A DNA stretch of 64,000 nt from Bacillota bacterium (lineage in GTDB: Bacteria > Bacillota > UBA4882 > UBA8346). The notes under the pieces were generated by a model, which worked only from the letters and a program-made list of their open reading frames with translations, ran no database searches and was not told the DNA's origin. The translations under genes were made by a program, and so were the position numbers. Below, one piece after another: positions 36,038 to 44,526 of the stretch (position 1 is its first letter; the number at the start of each line of letters is the position of its first letter). The DNA is taken from the NCBI GenBank assembly GCA_023435225.1, contig JAEYRX010000004.1, positions 1 to 64,000 of the forward strand. Reading direction: 5' to 3'.

Positions 36038-37624
36038 ATGCCGATGGCAAGTTACCACTGTACGCTGAAAGCCGGAAAAAAAGGAAATACTCCATTGCAT
36101 GCGTTGTATATTTGCCGTGAAGGTAAGTATCGCACAACCAAAAAAGATGATTTGGAATATAAAGAACATGGCAACATGCCGGCATGGGCCCAAGATAATC
36201 CGCATGACTTTTGGAAAGCGGCTGAAGAGTATGAAAGAGCGAACGGTAGAACTTATATGGAGATCGAAGTGGCTTTGCCGAACGAATTAAATCCGGAGCA
36301 ACGGCTGGAGTTGGTCCAAGATTTTATTGATGAGCAGATCGGTAGTAACCATCCGTACACATTAGCTATCCATTGCCCGAAAGCGGCTTTAAAAAAAGAG
36401 GTGGACCAACCGCATGCCCATATTATGTTCAGTGAACGGCAAATGGATGATATCGAGCGAAAACCGGATTTATTTTTTGCCCGGGCCAACAAGAAGAATC
36501 CGGAATTAGGCGGGGCTGTTAAAGATACCCGTTTTTCCGGATCAACCGGAAAAAAGAACGTCGAAAAACTCCGGGCCTCCTGGGCTGAACATCAAAACAG
36601 GGTGCTGGAGAAATACGGTCATGAGGTAAGAGTAGATTACCGTTCGCTTGAGGCACAGCGATACGAAGCATTGACGAAAGGCGATTTTCAGAAAGCCGAG
36701 AAACTCGACCGGCCACCGGAGATCCATCTCGGACCGAAAATGATTCAAAAGACCTCCCGTTTGGTACGGGAACAGTTAGAAAACGCTAGAACGCCCCAGG
36801 AGCGAAAAGAAAAAAGAAACGAGTATTATGAAAAAGCCGAATCAAATCCGAAAGTCCGGGATGTCTTTTACTTACGGGAATATAAGCGAACCAATGAAGC
36901 GATTGAAAAGGAATTAAAGAGAATTGACGACAGATCACCCGCGAAACAGGCTATTCGAATTAACGAAATAAACAGCATGCTTATCAGGTTGTCAAAGGAG
37001 CGCCGGGAACTTAACCGGAAAGTGATTACTCCGGAACGGGCCGAATTGATTGCTCAATCCATTTATACCAAGGGCGCCAGTAAAAGAGTTGCGGAAGAAA
37101 GGCGTTTACTAATAAAAGAACGAAATGATTACAACCGGGCGATCTTAAATCGGCAAGCTGAAATCGTAACAGGTCCGAAGAAAGTTTCTGTTCGGAATGA
37201 TGAAGAATTAAAACACCTGGAGGCATGGAACCGGAGTTTATCTGCCAAAGAAACCGTCAATAAAGAGCTTAGAGAACAGCTAAAAGCAAGTTTAGAAACT
37301 CCGGAAGCCGGAATCCGACTCGAGAAAATTAAAGAAGCGGTATTAAAAAAGAACGAACCGCAGCGGGAACAATTAAAGAATCTTGATAATCAAATAAACG
37401 CTTTAAGACTTGAACGGAGTGAACTTACCCAACAGAGGATAAAAATGGCTAGTGAACATTCTAAAACTTTCAGGCCTCAACGATATAAACCCCAAGGGCA
37501 TGAACTAGAGAAGCTGGAATGTTCCGTTCAAAAAACGGATAGAGAGAATATGAATAAAGGTGGTTTGAGAGCTAGAATTATTACTGATGAAGAACGTAAC
37601 AGAGAATTTGGTCCGGAAAGATAG
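36038..37624 (+). CDS. mobA: MOBQ-family relaxase (MobA/MobL)
   Basis: 528 residues. The N-terminal relaxase domain (about 1-210) has a candidate catalytic Tyr near residue 24 (HALYICREGKY) and the metal-binding H-x-H in DQPHAHIMFSER (His126, His128). The remainder is a long charged coiled coil, with no primase or helicase domain. It nicks oriT and pilots the strand through TraG and the Trb channel, as in Ti and RSF1010 systems. ATG at 36038 or 36044 follow AAGGAG. Confidence 0.9.
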   Translation: MPMASYHCTLKAGKKGNTPLHALYICREGKYRTTKKDDLEYKEHGNMPAWAQDNPHDFWKAAEEYERANGRTYMEIEVALPNELNPEQRLELVQDFIDEQIGSNHPYTLAIHCPKAALKKEVDQPHAHIMFSERQMDDIERKPDLFFARANKKNPELGGAVKDTRFSGSTGKKNVEKLRASWAEHQNRVLEKYGHEVRVDYRSLEAQRYEALTKGDFQKAEKLDRPPEIHLGPKMIQKTSRLVREQLENARTPQERKEKRNEYYEKAESNPKVRDVFYLREYKRTNEAIEKELKRIDDRSPAKQAIRINEINSMLIRLSKERRELNRKVITPERAELIAQSIYTKGASKRVAEERRLLIKERNDYNRAILNRQAEIVTGPKKVSVRNDEELKHLEAWNRSLSAKETVNKELREQLKASLETPEAGIRLEKIKEAVLKKNEPQREQLKNLDNQINALRLERSELTQQRIKMASEHSKTFRPQRYKPQGHELEKLECSVQKTDRENMNKGGLRARIITDEERNREFGPER

Positions 37625-37775
37625 GCGAGAAATAATAGGAAAAAGAGAAAAGTCAATTTATTAGAAGGAAATGGGATACAAAATATTGAATAGTCCGGTA
37701 TTAATGGCTTGATTTTCCAATAAGCAATTGATATAATTTTACCGAACTGGTGTTTGTTGCAAAGTAGGTGATAAA

Positions 37776-38075
37776 ATGTCGTTAAATCTGATACTGGCTT
37801 TATTAGCTTTACTATTAATTATTTGCGCAGTGCCCTTTCTGATCGGTTCGGCACTGGGCATAATTATTGCTGCGGTTAAGTGGGTTTTCTACTCAACCAT
37901 AACTGCAATAACGTATATTGTTTGTTTTATCTTCCGTAAAATAGGAGATTTGTTTAAGTTTATTTACCGTAAGATCCGGGACCGGATTTATCCCGATGAA
38001 GGGGCTTATTATGTTGAGTTTGGGCCAAAGAATCGAAAAGGAAGATATAAAATTAAATACAATTCCAATCGTTGA
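37776..38075 (+). CDS. Hypothetical membrane protein of the element
   Basis: 99 residues with one or two N-terminal hydrophobic segments (about 2-55) and a basic C-terminus (RKIRDRIYPDEG...NRKGRYKIKY). No family recognised. A decayed copy of its 5' region lies at 45815-45935, showing that this element gene was once present twice. Confidence 0.65.
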   Translation: MSLNLILALLALLLIICAVPFLIGSALGIIIAAVKWVFYSTITAITYIVCFIFRKIGDLFKFIYRKIRDRIYPDEGAYYVEFGPKNRKGRYKIKYNSNR

Positions 38076-38133
38076 TATTTCTTTTTTAATAGGGAGTTAG
38101 TAAAATAACTATACAAACAGGAGGTTTTAAAAG

Positions 38134-38400
38134 ATGAGTGCTAAAAAGTCTTTTATTTTAATTGAAGTTGCTATTGCAATTATTGTAATTCTTGCGGCGG
38201 TGTATATATTTTCAAATTGGAATAAAAATCAAGGGGCAAACCAAGTAACTGATGAAGTTAAGAAAAAAGAAACTCTGGTATTACCGACACCAAGTAAGGA
38301 ACAACTTGAGAAAGCAAAGAAAAACGCTGAACGGATGAAAATCAATATCAAGAATCCTTTTGATGAAGAACCAAAAGGAGAAGGCATTAAAGAGTTTTAA
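38134..38400 (+). CDS. Hypothetical single-TM protein of the element
   Basis: 88 residues: an N-terminal TM (IEVAIAIIVILAAVYIF) and a charged soluble tail ending FDEEPKGEGIKEF. The start follows ACAGGAGG. It lies 58 nt after the previous small membrane-protein gene; function unknown. Confidence 0.65.
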   Translation: MSAKKSFILIEVAIAIIVILAAVYIFSNWNKNQGANQVTDEVKKKETLVLPTPSKEQLEKAKKNAERMKINIKNPFDEEPKGEGIKEF

Positions 38401-38537
38401 AGTATTTATTAGTTTGAAGATGAGAAGTCATTTATTGGAGTAATTTTTAGGAGCTTTTGGGATAAATCATTAGTTAATTAATCTGAAAAATTTTATAATT
38501 TAATATTATTAATAATATTGTTTAATAGAGGCTAAAA

Positions 38538-38642
38538 TTATTTCGATTTTTTGCCGAAAGTTATAAAAGAAAAAAAGGCATTTAGTGTTAATATTAGTAT
38601 AAGTATCGCAGCAACGATAAAAATTATGTCTGATATGTTCAC
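38538..38642 (-). CDS. Small hydrophobic peptide, toxin-like
   Basis: 34 residues on the minus strand from GTG at 38642, preceded by a strong AGGAGGTGATTGA site. The sequence is one TM helix (ISDIIFIVAAILILILTLNA) followed by FFSFITFGKKSK, ending at TAA 38538-38540. Size, hydrophobicity and basic tail resemble type I toxin or holin-like peptides of Firmicutes, but no homologue can be named from the sequence alone. It is divergent from the gene at 38723. Confidence 0.55.
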   Translation of the reverse strand: MNISDIIFIVAAILILILTLNAFFSFITFGKKSK

Positions 38643-38722
38643 TCAATCACCTCCTGTTACTGAAAAGTCTAGCCAAATTTAAAAGTAGTTATACGTAAAC
38701 ATAACTAAGAAGAAGGTTTCTT

Positions 38723-39235
38723 ATGAATCGAGGGTCGAATACAGTTGTAATTCTTAGTGAAAAAGAAAGACAAAAGAGAGAAAATAAGAGAAAACATACA
38801 TTAAAAACAAATAAAGAAATGAAGGATTGGTTGATAAAGGGACTTACAATAGCCATAATACCTTTTGTCATAGTCGTGATTATACTTTGGGTATCAAATA
38901 ATGTTATTACTTTGGAAAAAATAATAGGCAATGGTGAATTATTATTAGTGGAAATTACATTATTAATTCCTTGGCTTATTGAAATTAGTAATATCGATAG
39001 TAAATTAAAAGGTAAAGATTCTTTATTAATAGGTGTAATTGGTGTTCTTTTAATTTCTGCTGTTATTTATGGCTTAGCTTATTATAATTATTTATCAGGA
39101 TATCCAGCCAAAGATCGAGTTGTATATTTTTCGATATTTGATTTTATATGTTGTATTGCTTTTATATATCGATGTATATCCTTAAGAGAACATCAACATA
39201 ACATTAAACAAAGGGAAAAGATATATGATAGATAA
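38723..39235 (+). CDS. Hypothetical four-TM membrane protein
   Basis: 170 residues, Lys-rich N-terminus followed by four hydrophobic segments (about 38-58, 70-88, 95-115 and 132-150). No family recognised. It overlaps the next gene by 11 nt, so the two are co-translated. The base composition is much more AT-rich than in the trb cluster, suggesting separate acquisition. Confidence 0.6.
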   Translation: MNRGSNTVVILSEKERQKRENKRKHTLKTNKEMKDWLIKGLTIAIIPFVIVVIILWVSNNVITLEKIIGNGELLLVEITLLIPWLIEISNIDSKLKGKDSLLIGVIGVLLISAVIYGLAYYNYLSGYPAKDRVVYFSIFDFICCIAFIYRCISLREHQHNIKQREKIYDR

Positions 39236-39425
39236 AATCTTTGGAGTGGCATATATATTTTTATTATTATTGATAGCGTACGTTTTTATTTCGACTCAAA
39301 AATATGTTTCTAAAAAAAATTTTAAAAAAGAAGTATTCTCAAAGGAACAATCAATTGAGCTATTAAACGAAAAAAATAAAGTTTATCAACAATCTGCTGC
39401 TACTGAAGAAAAAGATCAAGAATGA
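39225..39425 (+). CDS. Hypothetical single-TM protein
   Basis: 66 residues: a TM helix (VAYIFLLLLIAYVFIST) followed by a Lys/Glu-rich tail. It overlaps the preceding membrane-protein gene by 11 nt and likely works with it. Function unknown. Confidence 0.55.
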   Translation: MIDKIFGVAYIFLLLLIAYVFISTQKYVSKKNFKKEVFSKEQSIELLNEKNKVYQQSAATEEKDQE

Positions 39426-39568
39426 TTTCTGTTAGTAGAATGCGGAATCTTCAATGACGAAATTCTGTGAGCCAACCGGCAAGAATCATTTGATATTTGT
39501 CGGTGAAAAACGTTATTGTTAATTAACTGGTCTATTAAATGATTAAAATTATCCAGGGAGCCTCAAGC

Positions 39569-39623
39569 AAAGCCCCCGATCAGAAAGCTTGTTTTTGTAG
39601 TGATCTGATCGGGGCTTTCTTTT
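39569..39623. terminator. Rho-independent terminator
   Basis: AAAGCCCCCGATCAGA pairs with TCTGATCGGGGCTTT (one bulged C), then CTTTTC. It closes the small membrane-protein operon. Confidence 0.75.
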
Positions 39624-39795
39624 CGGCAAATGGCAGGTTCAAAACATTTTAATTTAAGAGACACATCAAATTAACTCCTTGAAGTCTACCGAAAATCCGG
39701 CGAAAACGGTTGCCGGGTTTTCGAAGTGTTAGTGTTTCTTTGCCAGCCAACCGGCCGCCGGCATCCTGCCGGGCCGGTGTAAAATAACAGCGGTA

Positions 39796-39835
39796 GTCAA
39801 AAGGATTCATCCATCCCTGGCTGAATCCTTTTGAC
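39796..39835. repeat. Perfect 14-bp inverted repeat
   Basis: GTCAAAAGGATTCA (39796-39809) and TGAATCCTTTTGAC (39822-39835). It is one of three strong hairpins in the non-coding stretch 39426-40097. Confidence 0.7.
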
Positions 39836-39867
39836 CGTTGTAAGCCTATCTTCCTCACTTTCTACTG

Positions 39868-39909
39868 CGCGAGTTTTGTCCTAGATAATTTAGTGGACCA
39901 AAACTCGCG
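39868..39909. repeat. Long hairpin in non-coding region
   Basis: CGCGAGTTTTGTCC (39868-39881) pairs with GGACCAAAACTCGCG (39895-39909). It is directly followed by a further long-range inverted repeat (CATGTTTGG at about 39912 and CCAAACATG ending near 40037). Confidence 0.65.
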
Positions 39910-40097
39910 TACCATGTTTGGTCCACCCGTAAACGGCCTTCGACCATAAAGAAGCTGTTCCAGTGAAGCTGATTCAATTTATCCGTCGAACCGGGCGCGA
40001 ATGCCCTGGCCATTGACGGGTCCCGTCCCAAACATGCTCTCTTTTCAATATCAGGCTCTCGCTAAGAGGTCTAAAAAATTGAAAGGGGAGTTTTAGA

Positions 40098-40765
40098 ATG
40101 TCTAAATTAACAAGTCAAGACAAGGAAAAAATCGTTGCCGGTTTGATTGGAGTTTTGAAACCATTTGAAGCGGAGGAATCGGTGCTGTTTTATTACGACA
40201 ATAAGCGGGCCAGGGTTGATCGTAAAACCGGAAAGCTCTTGGTGGAGAAGGGATTTAACCCCCGCGATTACTTTGAGTACTGTAATGAAAATACCATTTC
40301 TCTATCCTTCGACGGCAGTTGTATGACATCATTAATGGTTATGCCGGTTCAAAACTTCTGGAAGCCGTAGATGAAGGAATTGAGATGGTGGTTGCACCGT
40401 TTGGCTTATTTTATGAGCTTGGCAACGCTTGGAATCTGTCCTTTTATGATAGCGGCCCCAAAGGAGACAATAAGCCGGAACCACGGGAAGAACCGATCCG
40501 GATTAATCAGGATACCGAAGTGCCGGAGGATCTGCGGGCTATTTCAAACTGGTGGACAGAGCAGGCTTTAATTTACGGAGATAGTGGAAGTTGTGTACTT
40601 GGCGCTGGTTTTAAGTTCCGGTATCAGGAGAAGCTTTATTTCATGCCACCGTTATCACCGTGGCAAGGAAGTTGCTCCTGGGAAGCTTCAAAAGATCAGG
40701 TAAAAGAAAAGCTTGAGGCGATAGGGGCAACAGAGATTGAGTATAATTGGGGAGTGATGGATTAA
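40098..40765 (+). pseudogene. Hypothetical accessory protein split by a frameshift
   Basis: The first frame starts at ATG 40098 (after GAAAGGGG) and reads through NTISLSFDG near 40314, then hits a foreign tail; the second frame picks up QLYDIINGYAGSKLLEAVDE and continues to 40765. Adding one base after the GG of the Gly codon near 40315 joins them into a single protein of about 222 residues ending NWGVMD. No family recognised; it looks like an ICE accessory protein. Either a real one-base deletion or a sequencing error. Confidence 0.65.
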
Positions 40766-40769
40766 TAAG

Positions 40770-40788
40770 AGGGGGCAACCCCTTTTTT
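40770..40788 (+). terminator. Terminator
   Basis: GGGG, loop CAA, CCCC followed by T6, directly downstream of the frameshifted gene. Confidence 0.7.
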
Positions 40789-40957
40789 AGTCAGGGTGAA
40801 TGGCCAATTACCGGAAACGCCTCAAAAAAGGAAACTAAGTAAGAATCCGGCGTAACCGGTAACTGATTAAAAAAATGAAGTCCGTCACCGGAGCCACCTG
40901 AAAGAAAGCTTAAATTTTGGTCAGTGGCGGCGCCGGTGACCTGACCGAGGAGCCGAT

Positions 40958-40993
40958 CCAAAATGTCACGATAAAACCTTCGTCACATTTTGG
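40958..40993. repeat. Hairpin in non-coding region
   Basis: CCAAAATGTCACG (40958-40970) pairs with CGTCACATTTTGG (40981-40993) with one mismatch. A second inverted pair (GTCACCGG and CCGGTGAC) lies just before it. Confidence 0.6.
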
Positions 40994-41059
40994 CCGAAAG
41001 AACTTATTATGCTCATTCGTTATGGTCTTGTTATGATAATTTCCGTGCGGTCTATAATT

Positions 41060-41273
41060 AAATCGGTTCGGGTCTATCTATTCCATTTGCTTCAGGATTA
41101 TTTATGGGTCTATTATTGTTCTGGGTCTTTAATTATTTAGGAAAAGATTATCTATATTATATGGGACTAGTATGGGGATTCACTTTTTGGATTCTTCATG
41201 TAGCAGTAATTCCAAATATCATTAATCCTCCTCGTCCTGTTGTTTTCCCGAACAGAGATAAAGTGTGTTATTG
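41060..41273 (+). pseudogene. Start-less fragment of a small membrane protein
   Basis: An open frame reads GLSIPFASGLFMGLLLFW, then FNYLGKDYLYYMGLVWGFTF and ends FPNRDKVCY at TGA or TAA 41271-41273. It is strongly hydrophobic and protein-like but has an upstream stop and no good start or ribosome binding site, so it appears to be the 3' part of a lost gene. An internal ATG is possible. Confidence 0.4.
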
Positions 41274-41343
41274 ACCTATTGGCTCACATAATATATGGAA
41301 TAATTGCTGTATACTATAATCGAACATATTCGGAGGGTTAAAC

Positions 41344-41559
41344 TTGAGAATTGAAGAATGCGGAGACTCCATTAAGACATATGTTGCTTTCTATAATAAT
41401 AAAGTGGTTCCTGTTGGCTTTCTATGGCATGAAAAGCTCTATGATAAACTAGAGGTTTGCGCCTCCTGGAATAAGTATGAAGGAGAAGCTAAGATTATCC
41501 ACTTCACTCTTCTAAATAGAGAACCGTTTACGAGGTCTGTTTTAACACCCAAACCCTAA
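41344..41559 (+). CDS. Hypothetical protein
   Basis: 71 residues. The start is TTG, with GGAGGG a few bases upstream. It contains VGFLWHEKLYDKLEVCASW; no membrane segment. No family recognised. Neighbouring small genes on the same strand are probably cargo. Confidence 0.5.
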   Translation: MRIEECGDSIKTYVAFYNNKVVPVGFLWHEKLYDKLEVCASWNKYEGEAKIIHFTLLNREPFTRSVLTPKP

Positions 41560-41640
41560 TATGGAAGCTAATTAAAATTCATTATAACTAATTGGGAAGG
41601 AGTTATGTGACTTTTATAGAAGTATATGGCAGGAGGAAAA

Positions 41641-42255
41641 ATGCAAAATCCAACAATACAAATAATCGTAGAAGCCAGCAAGGAGCCTTGGTGGATTACA
41701 ATTTCACAATTGGCAGGAGTCTTTATTGCATTAATAGCTGTTGTTTTTACGGCATGGCAAAGTAGGCTTTCTTCAAGATCACTTAAAGAAGCTGAAGAAA
41801 GCCGTAGATTAAGTATTGCTCCTAGTATCCAATTAGAGCCATATACTGGCGAACATATCCCTGGTAATCATTTATCAGCATTATTTACCACAAGTGATAA
41901 AGAACCTCATATTAGTCTTGCCCTATACTTTTCAAATATAGGTAAAGGAACTGCCTATAATTTATGTTTTGAAACTCTTAATGGTGTTCCATTTGAAAGT
42001 GGATTCATAGGAACAATTTCTAACCAATATGACAAAAAGGTACTAATGATATATATATTGCGTGACACACTTACTCGAAGAGAAAACGTACTTGTTATTA
42101 AGTATGAAAACGAGTTCGGAGAAATTTACATCCAGGAGATTTATTTAGAACTAGTTGTATTTCATGATACTCCTGCCATTAAATGTGAAGTATTTATTAT
42201 GCTTCAGCCAAAATTAAATAAACAAAGTGTAAAAGGAGCATATCGTGTCAGATAA
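41641..42255 (+). CDS. Hypothetical membrane-anchored protein
   Basis: 204 residues from ATG 41641, chosen because GGCAGGAGG precedes it (an in-frame ATG at 41626 overlaps that site). One TM helix near residues 20-42 follows a short N-terminus, then a short coiled segment (RSLKEAEESRRLS) and a beta-rich domain. This layout is common in small proteins of mobile elements. It shares a 40-nt leader with the gene at 5829 and overlaps the next small gene by 11 nt. Confidence 0.6.
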   Translation: MQNPTIQIIVEASKEPWWITISQLAGVFIALIAVVFTAWQSRLSSRSLKEAEESRRLSIAPSIQLEPYTGEHIPGNHLSALFTTSDKEPHISLALYFSNIGKGTAYNLCFETLNGVPFESGFIGTISNQYDKKVLMIYILRDTLTRRENVLVIKYENEFGEIYIQEIYLELVVFHDTPAIKCEVFIMLQPKLNKQSVKGAYRVR

Positions 42256-42421
42256 ACCAAGAGAAACCGTGTCCGTTGAAAATCTCCTATTGAGTCAAAC
42301 CTATACCCTACAGGCATTGATTACTTTGCTTGAGGAAAAGGGAATAGTAACCCATGAAGAAATCCTGAAAAGGATTAAAGAACTGTCTTTAGTCAAATCA
42401 GATCCAGAAGTTAAACAGTAA
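42245..42421 (+). CDS. Small hypothetical protein
   Basis: 58 residues from GTG 42245 to TAA 42419-42421. AAAGGAG lies at proper spacing and the gene overlaps the previous one by 11 nt. It is helical and charged, containing YTLQALITLLEEKGIVTHEE and ILKRIKEL, with no recognised family. Confidence 0.6.
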   Translation: MSDKPRETVSVENLLLSQTYTLQALITLLEEKGIVTHEEILKRIKELSLVKSDPEVKQ

Positions 42422-42497
42422 AGATTGGACTGTATTATAAAAGTAATGTGGCAATTTATGACTTACAGTAGAATTATAATGAAAGGACAAGTAATCA

Positions 42498-43259
42498 ATG
42501 AAAGAATCTTCAAATATAGAGAAAGATTTAAAGAATTCAGTAGGTGATTACTTACATACTATAGTCAAGGCAGGAGCTTCAGCTATTCCAGTTGTTGGTG
42601 GACCTGCAGCAGAAGTGTTCTCACTATTAATTGCTCCTCCCTTATCAAAGCGTCGTGACGAATGGCTAATTAAGATTCATGAAGGATTATTAGAATTGAA
42701 AGAGAAAGTTGACGGTTTTTCTATTGAAAGCCTAACACAGAATGAATTCTTTACTACTTTACTCTTAACTACAACTCAAATTGCAATAAGAACACACCAA
42801 GAAGAAAAATTGGAGGCGTTACGCAATGTTGTTTTAAATTCTACTTCCTCTTCGTTAGAAGAAGACCGTCAATTATGGCTACTTAGCATTATTGATACCC
42901 TTACACCCACACATATTAAACTTCTAAAATTTTTTGACCAAAAATTTGATTGGAATAATGTGAGTGGTGGATTTTATTCTTTTAATACCTTAGTTAATAA
43001 GTTGATATCTGAAAATTTCCCTGAATCAAAAGATAATATGTCGTTCTATCAGCAGATAGTCGAAGACTTAGTTTCTAAAGGCTTTCTTAATAATAAGAAT
43101 CGTGACGAAGGTCTTTTACGACATGATAAGGGGATAGCGGGAATAATTACAAGTTTAGGAGTACAACTTATTGATTTTATTACTCCCCCAGAGAAAAGAC
43201 CCGTTAGAAAATCCAAAGGGAGATTGGTAATAAATATAGGAGGCCAATACTTTGCTTGA
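42498..43259 (+). CDS. Hypothetical protein with hydrophobic N-terminal hairpin
   Basis: 253 residues. An amphipathic or hydrophobic segment (AGASAIPVVGGPAAEVFSLL, about 27-46) precedes a helical domain (SKRRDEWLIKIHEGLLELK). The C-terminal half resembles a winged-helix region (HIKLLKFFDQKF). Proteins with this AIPVVGGP segment occur scattered in bacteria and may insert in membranes, but I do not know the function. It overlaps the next gene by 8 nt. Confidence 0.6.
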   Translation: MKESSNIEKDLKNSVGDYLHTIVKAGASAIPVVGGPAAEVFSLLIAPPLSKRRDEWLIKIHEGLLELKEKVDGFSIESLTQNEFFTTLLLTTTQIAIRTHQEEKLEALRNVVLNSTSSSLEEDRQLWLLSIIDTLTPTHIKLLKFFDQKFDWNNVSGGFYSFNTLVNKLISENFPESKDNMSFYQQIVEDLVSKGFLNNKNRDEGLLRHDKGIAGIITSLGVQLIDFITPPEKRPVRKSKGRLVINIGGQYFA

Positions 43260-43647
43260 TTCCCACAATTATAAACTTAAGTTATTCTTAACAATCTTAT
43301 CAGTATTAGTACTTGCTTTTAGTTTCTTCTTTATATTCAAACCAGTTAAGAATGTAACTAAAACCGTAACTACTTCTTCAGGAGTTACAAATATCTATAC
43401 CCAGTATGGGAAGGAAACCACTTTAACGTTTGAATCCGAGGTCATAACGATAAATCTTAAAGATCCTTTTATCTTTGAGTCCTGCAGAATGGATAATGCT
43501 ATTCTGATTAAACCTTTAAAGAAGAACATTTATTCTGATATGACCGTTCTTCTATCTGATAGTACTATTTATAGGCTTATACTCATTGAAGACAGTAACA
43601 AAGGCACTTACTATGGACAAGTTAAGTTTGTTACCCAAGATTTATGA
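43252..43647 (+). CDS. Hypothetical single-TM protein
   Basis: 131 residues from TTG 43252, preceded by AGGAGG. One TM helix (about 8-28) and a soluble beta-rich domain with VTTSSGVTNIYTQYGKETTL and VLLSDSTIYRLILIED. A decayed paralogue with the same signature lies on the minus strand at 53245-53630, so the family was present on both sides of the restriction island. Function unknown. Confidence 0.6.
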   Translation: MLDSHNYKLKLFLTILSVLVLAFSFFFIFKPVKNVTKTVTTSSGVTNIYTQYGKETTLTFESEVITINLKDPFIFESCRMDNAILIKPLKKNIYSDMTVLLSDSTIYRLILIEDSNKGTYYGQVKFVTQDL

Positions 43648-43656
43648 GGTGAATAC

Positions 43657-43857
43657 ATGGCTAAAAATTCAAAACATACTTCGAATAATAGCACTTCAAA
43701 AATATCAAAGACAACTTTACAAAAAGGTGCTTGCACTTCTAGCAATGTTAGCAAATCCGCAAAAGGATATTCTTTAAAGGAGTCGATTTCTTCCAGAAGT
43801 TGTACAAGACCACCTTCAGTACCCAAAACCCTTGGAGAAACCAAGCCAAGAAAATAA
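43657..43857 (+). CDS. Small Ser/Lys-rich protein with Pro/Arg tail
   Basis: 66 residues, with TGAGGTGA before the ATG. It is low-complexity (Ser, Thr, Lys) and ends CTRPPSVPKTLGETKPRK. The following two gene products also end in R-P-P-x-P-rich basic tails, so the three may share a partner. No family recognised. Confidence 0.5.
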   Translation: MAKNSKHTSNNSTSKISKTTLQKGACTSSNVSKSAKGYSLKESISSRSCTRPPSVPKTLGETKPRK

Positions 43858-43877
43858 TAACTCTAAGGAGTACTTTA

Positions 43878-44510
43878 ATGCCGAAATTTAGATATAACTG
43901 TCTAAACCAATATATGGCTTACCATAAAAAAAACTTAAAATCTAATAGCCACCTTGAAGCGGAAAAACATAAGTTGTATATAGACGAAAGAAAATCGCTT
44001 ATTGATACAGCCAACAAATCAGCTCTATTATTTGTTCAAACAATGGTAACACTTGCTGCTGGGTCATTTGGACTATCTTTCATATTTATAAAACAAGTAG
44101 TCCCTATTATAAAACCTGATACTAAATGGTTATTGAGCTATTCTTGGATATGTTATTGTATCACTATTTTATCAACCTTGTTTTCTCTCTTTTTTAGCCA
44201 ACATGCCCATTTGAGACAGATTAAAATCTTAGAGCAAACATATTTTCCTGACGAAAAGTCTATGTTGAAGAATTACCACGATAAGTTTGTTGCTATATTA
44301 ACAATAATCTCTATACTTTCATTTACAGCGGCAACAGGTTTTCTTGCATACTTCGGAATAAAAAATATCGAAGAGGAGGGGCCAAAAATGGAATCTAGGA
44401 TAACAACTGGACAAAATACAAATAAAACAACAGTACCAACCAGCCCTACTACTACTGAAACGAGAACTCCCCGCCCACCAGATCCGCCTAAGCCACCACC
44501 AAAAAAATAA
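43878..44510 (+). CDS. Three-TM membrane protein with proline-rich tail
   Basis: 210 residues from ATG 43878 (preceded by TAAGGAG; the longer frame from 43800 overlaps the previous gene). A charged N-terminus is followed by three TM helices (LFVQTMVTLAAGSFGLSFIF, about 55-75; WLLSYSWICYCITILSTLF, about 90-110; and about 142-162). The phrase around the first TM is frequent in small membrane proteins of mobile elements. The C-terminus is TPRPPDPPKPPPKK, a Pro/Lys tail shared with its neighbours. Confidence 0.62.
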   Translation: MPKFRYNCLNQYMAYHKKNLKSNSHLEAEKHKLYIDERKSLIDTANKSALLFVQTMVTLAAGSFGLSFIFIKQVVPIIKPDTKWLLSYSWICYCITILSTLFSLFFSQHAHLRQIKILEQTYFPDEKSMLKNYHDKFVAILTIISILSFTAATGFLAYFGIKNIEEEGPKMESRITTGQNTNKTTVPTSPTTTETRTPRPPDPPKPPPKK

Positions 44511-44526
44511 TATGGGGGTTATTTTA

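Larger units (their letters stand above)
18582..38400. mobile_element. Integrative conjugative element backbone (Trb-type T4SS, MOBQ relaxase)
   Basis: Contiguous integrase, repressor, excisionase-like protein, replication-type protein, full trb/tra set, oriT-like hairpin and relaxase. The left end is set at the tRNA-Arg 3' end. The right end is not resolved: I could not find a second copy of the tRNA 3' segment in the window, and accessory genes that may belong to the element continue to about 48 kb or even 61 kb. The coordinates given therefore cover only the backbone. Confidence 0.85.

Noticed and set aside
39649..39858. Minus-strand frame in the hairpin-rich gap (about 69 codons)
   Set aside because: Low complexity, no ribosome binding site, and it overlaps strong inverted repeats that shape the sequence; treated as non-coding.
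43800..43877. Longer start for the three-TM protein
   Set aside because: It overlaps the previous gene's end and adds an unsupported basic segment; ATG 43878 has its own TAAGGAG site.
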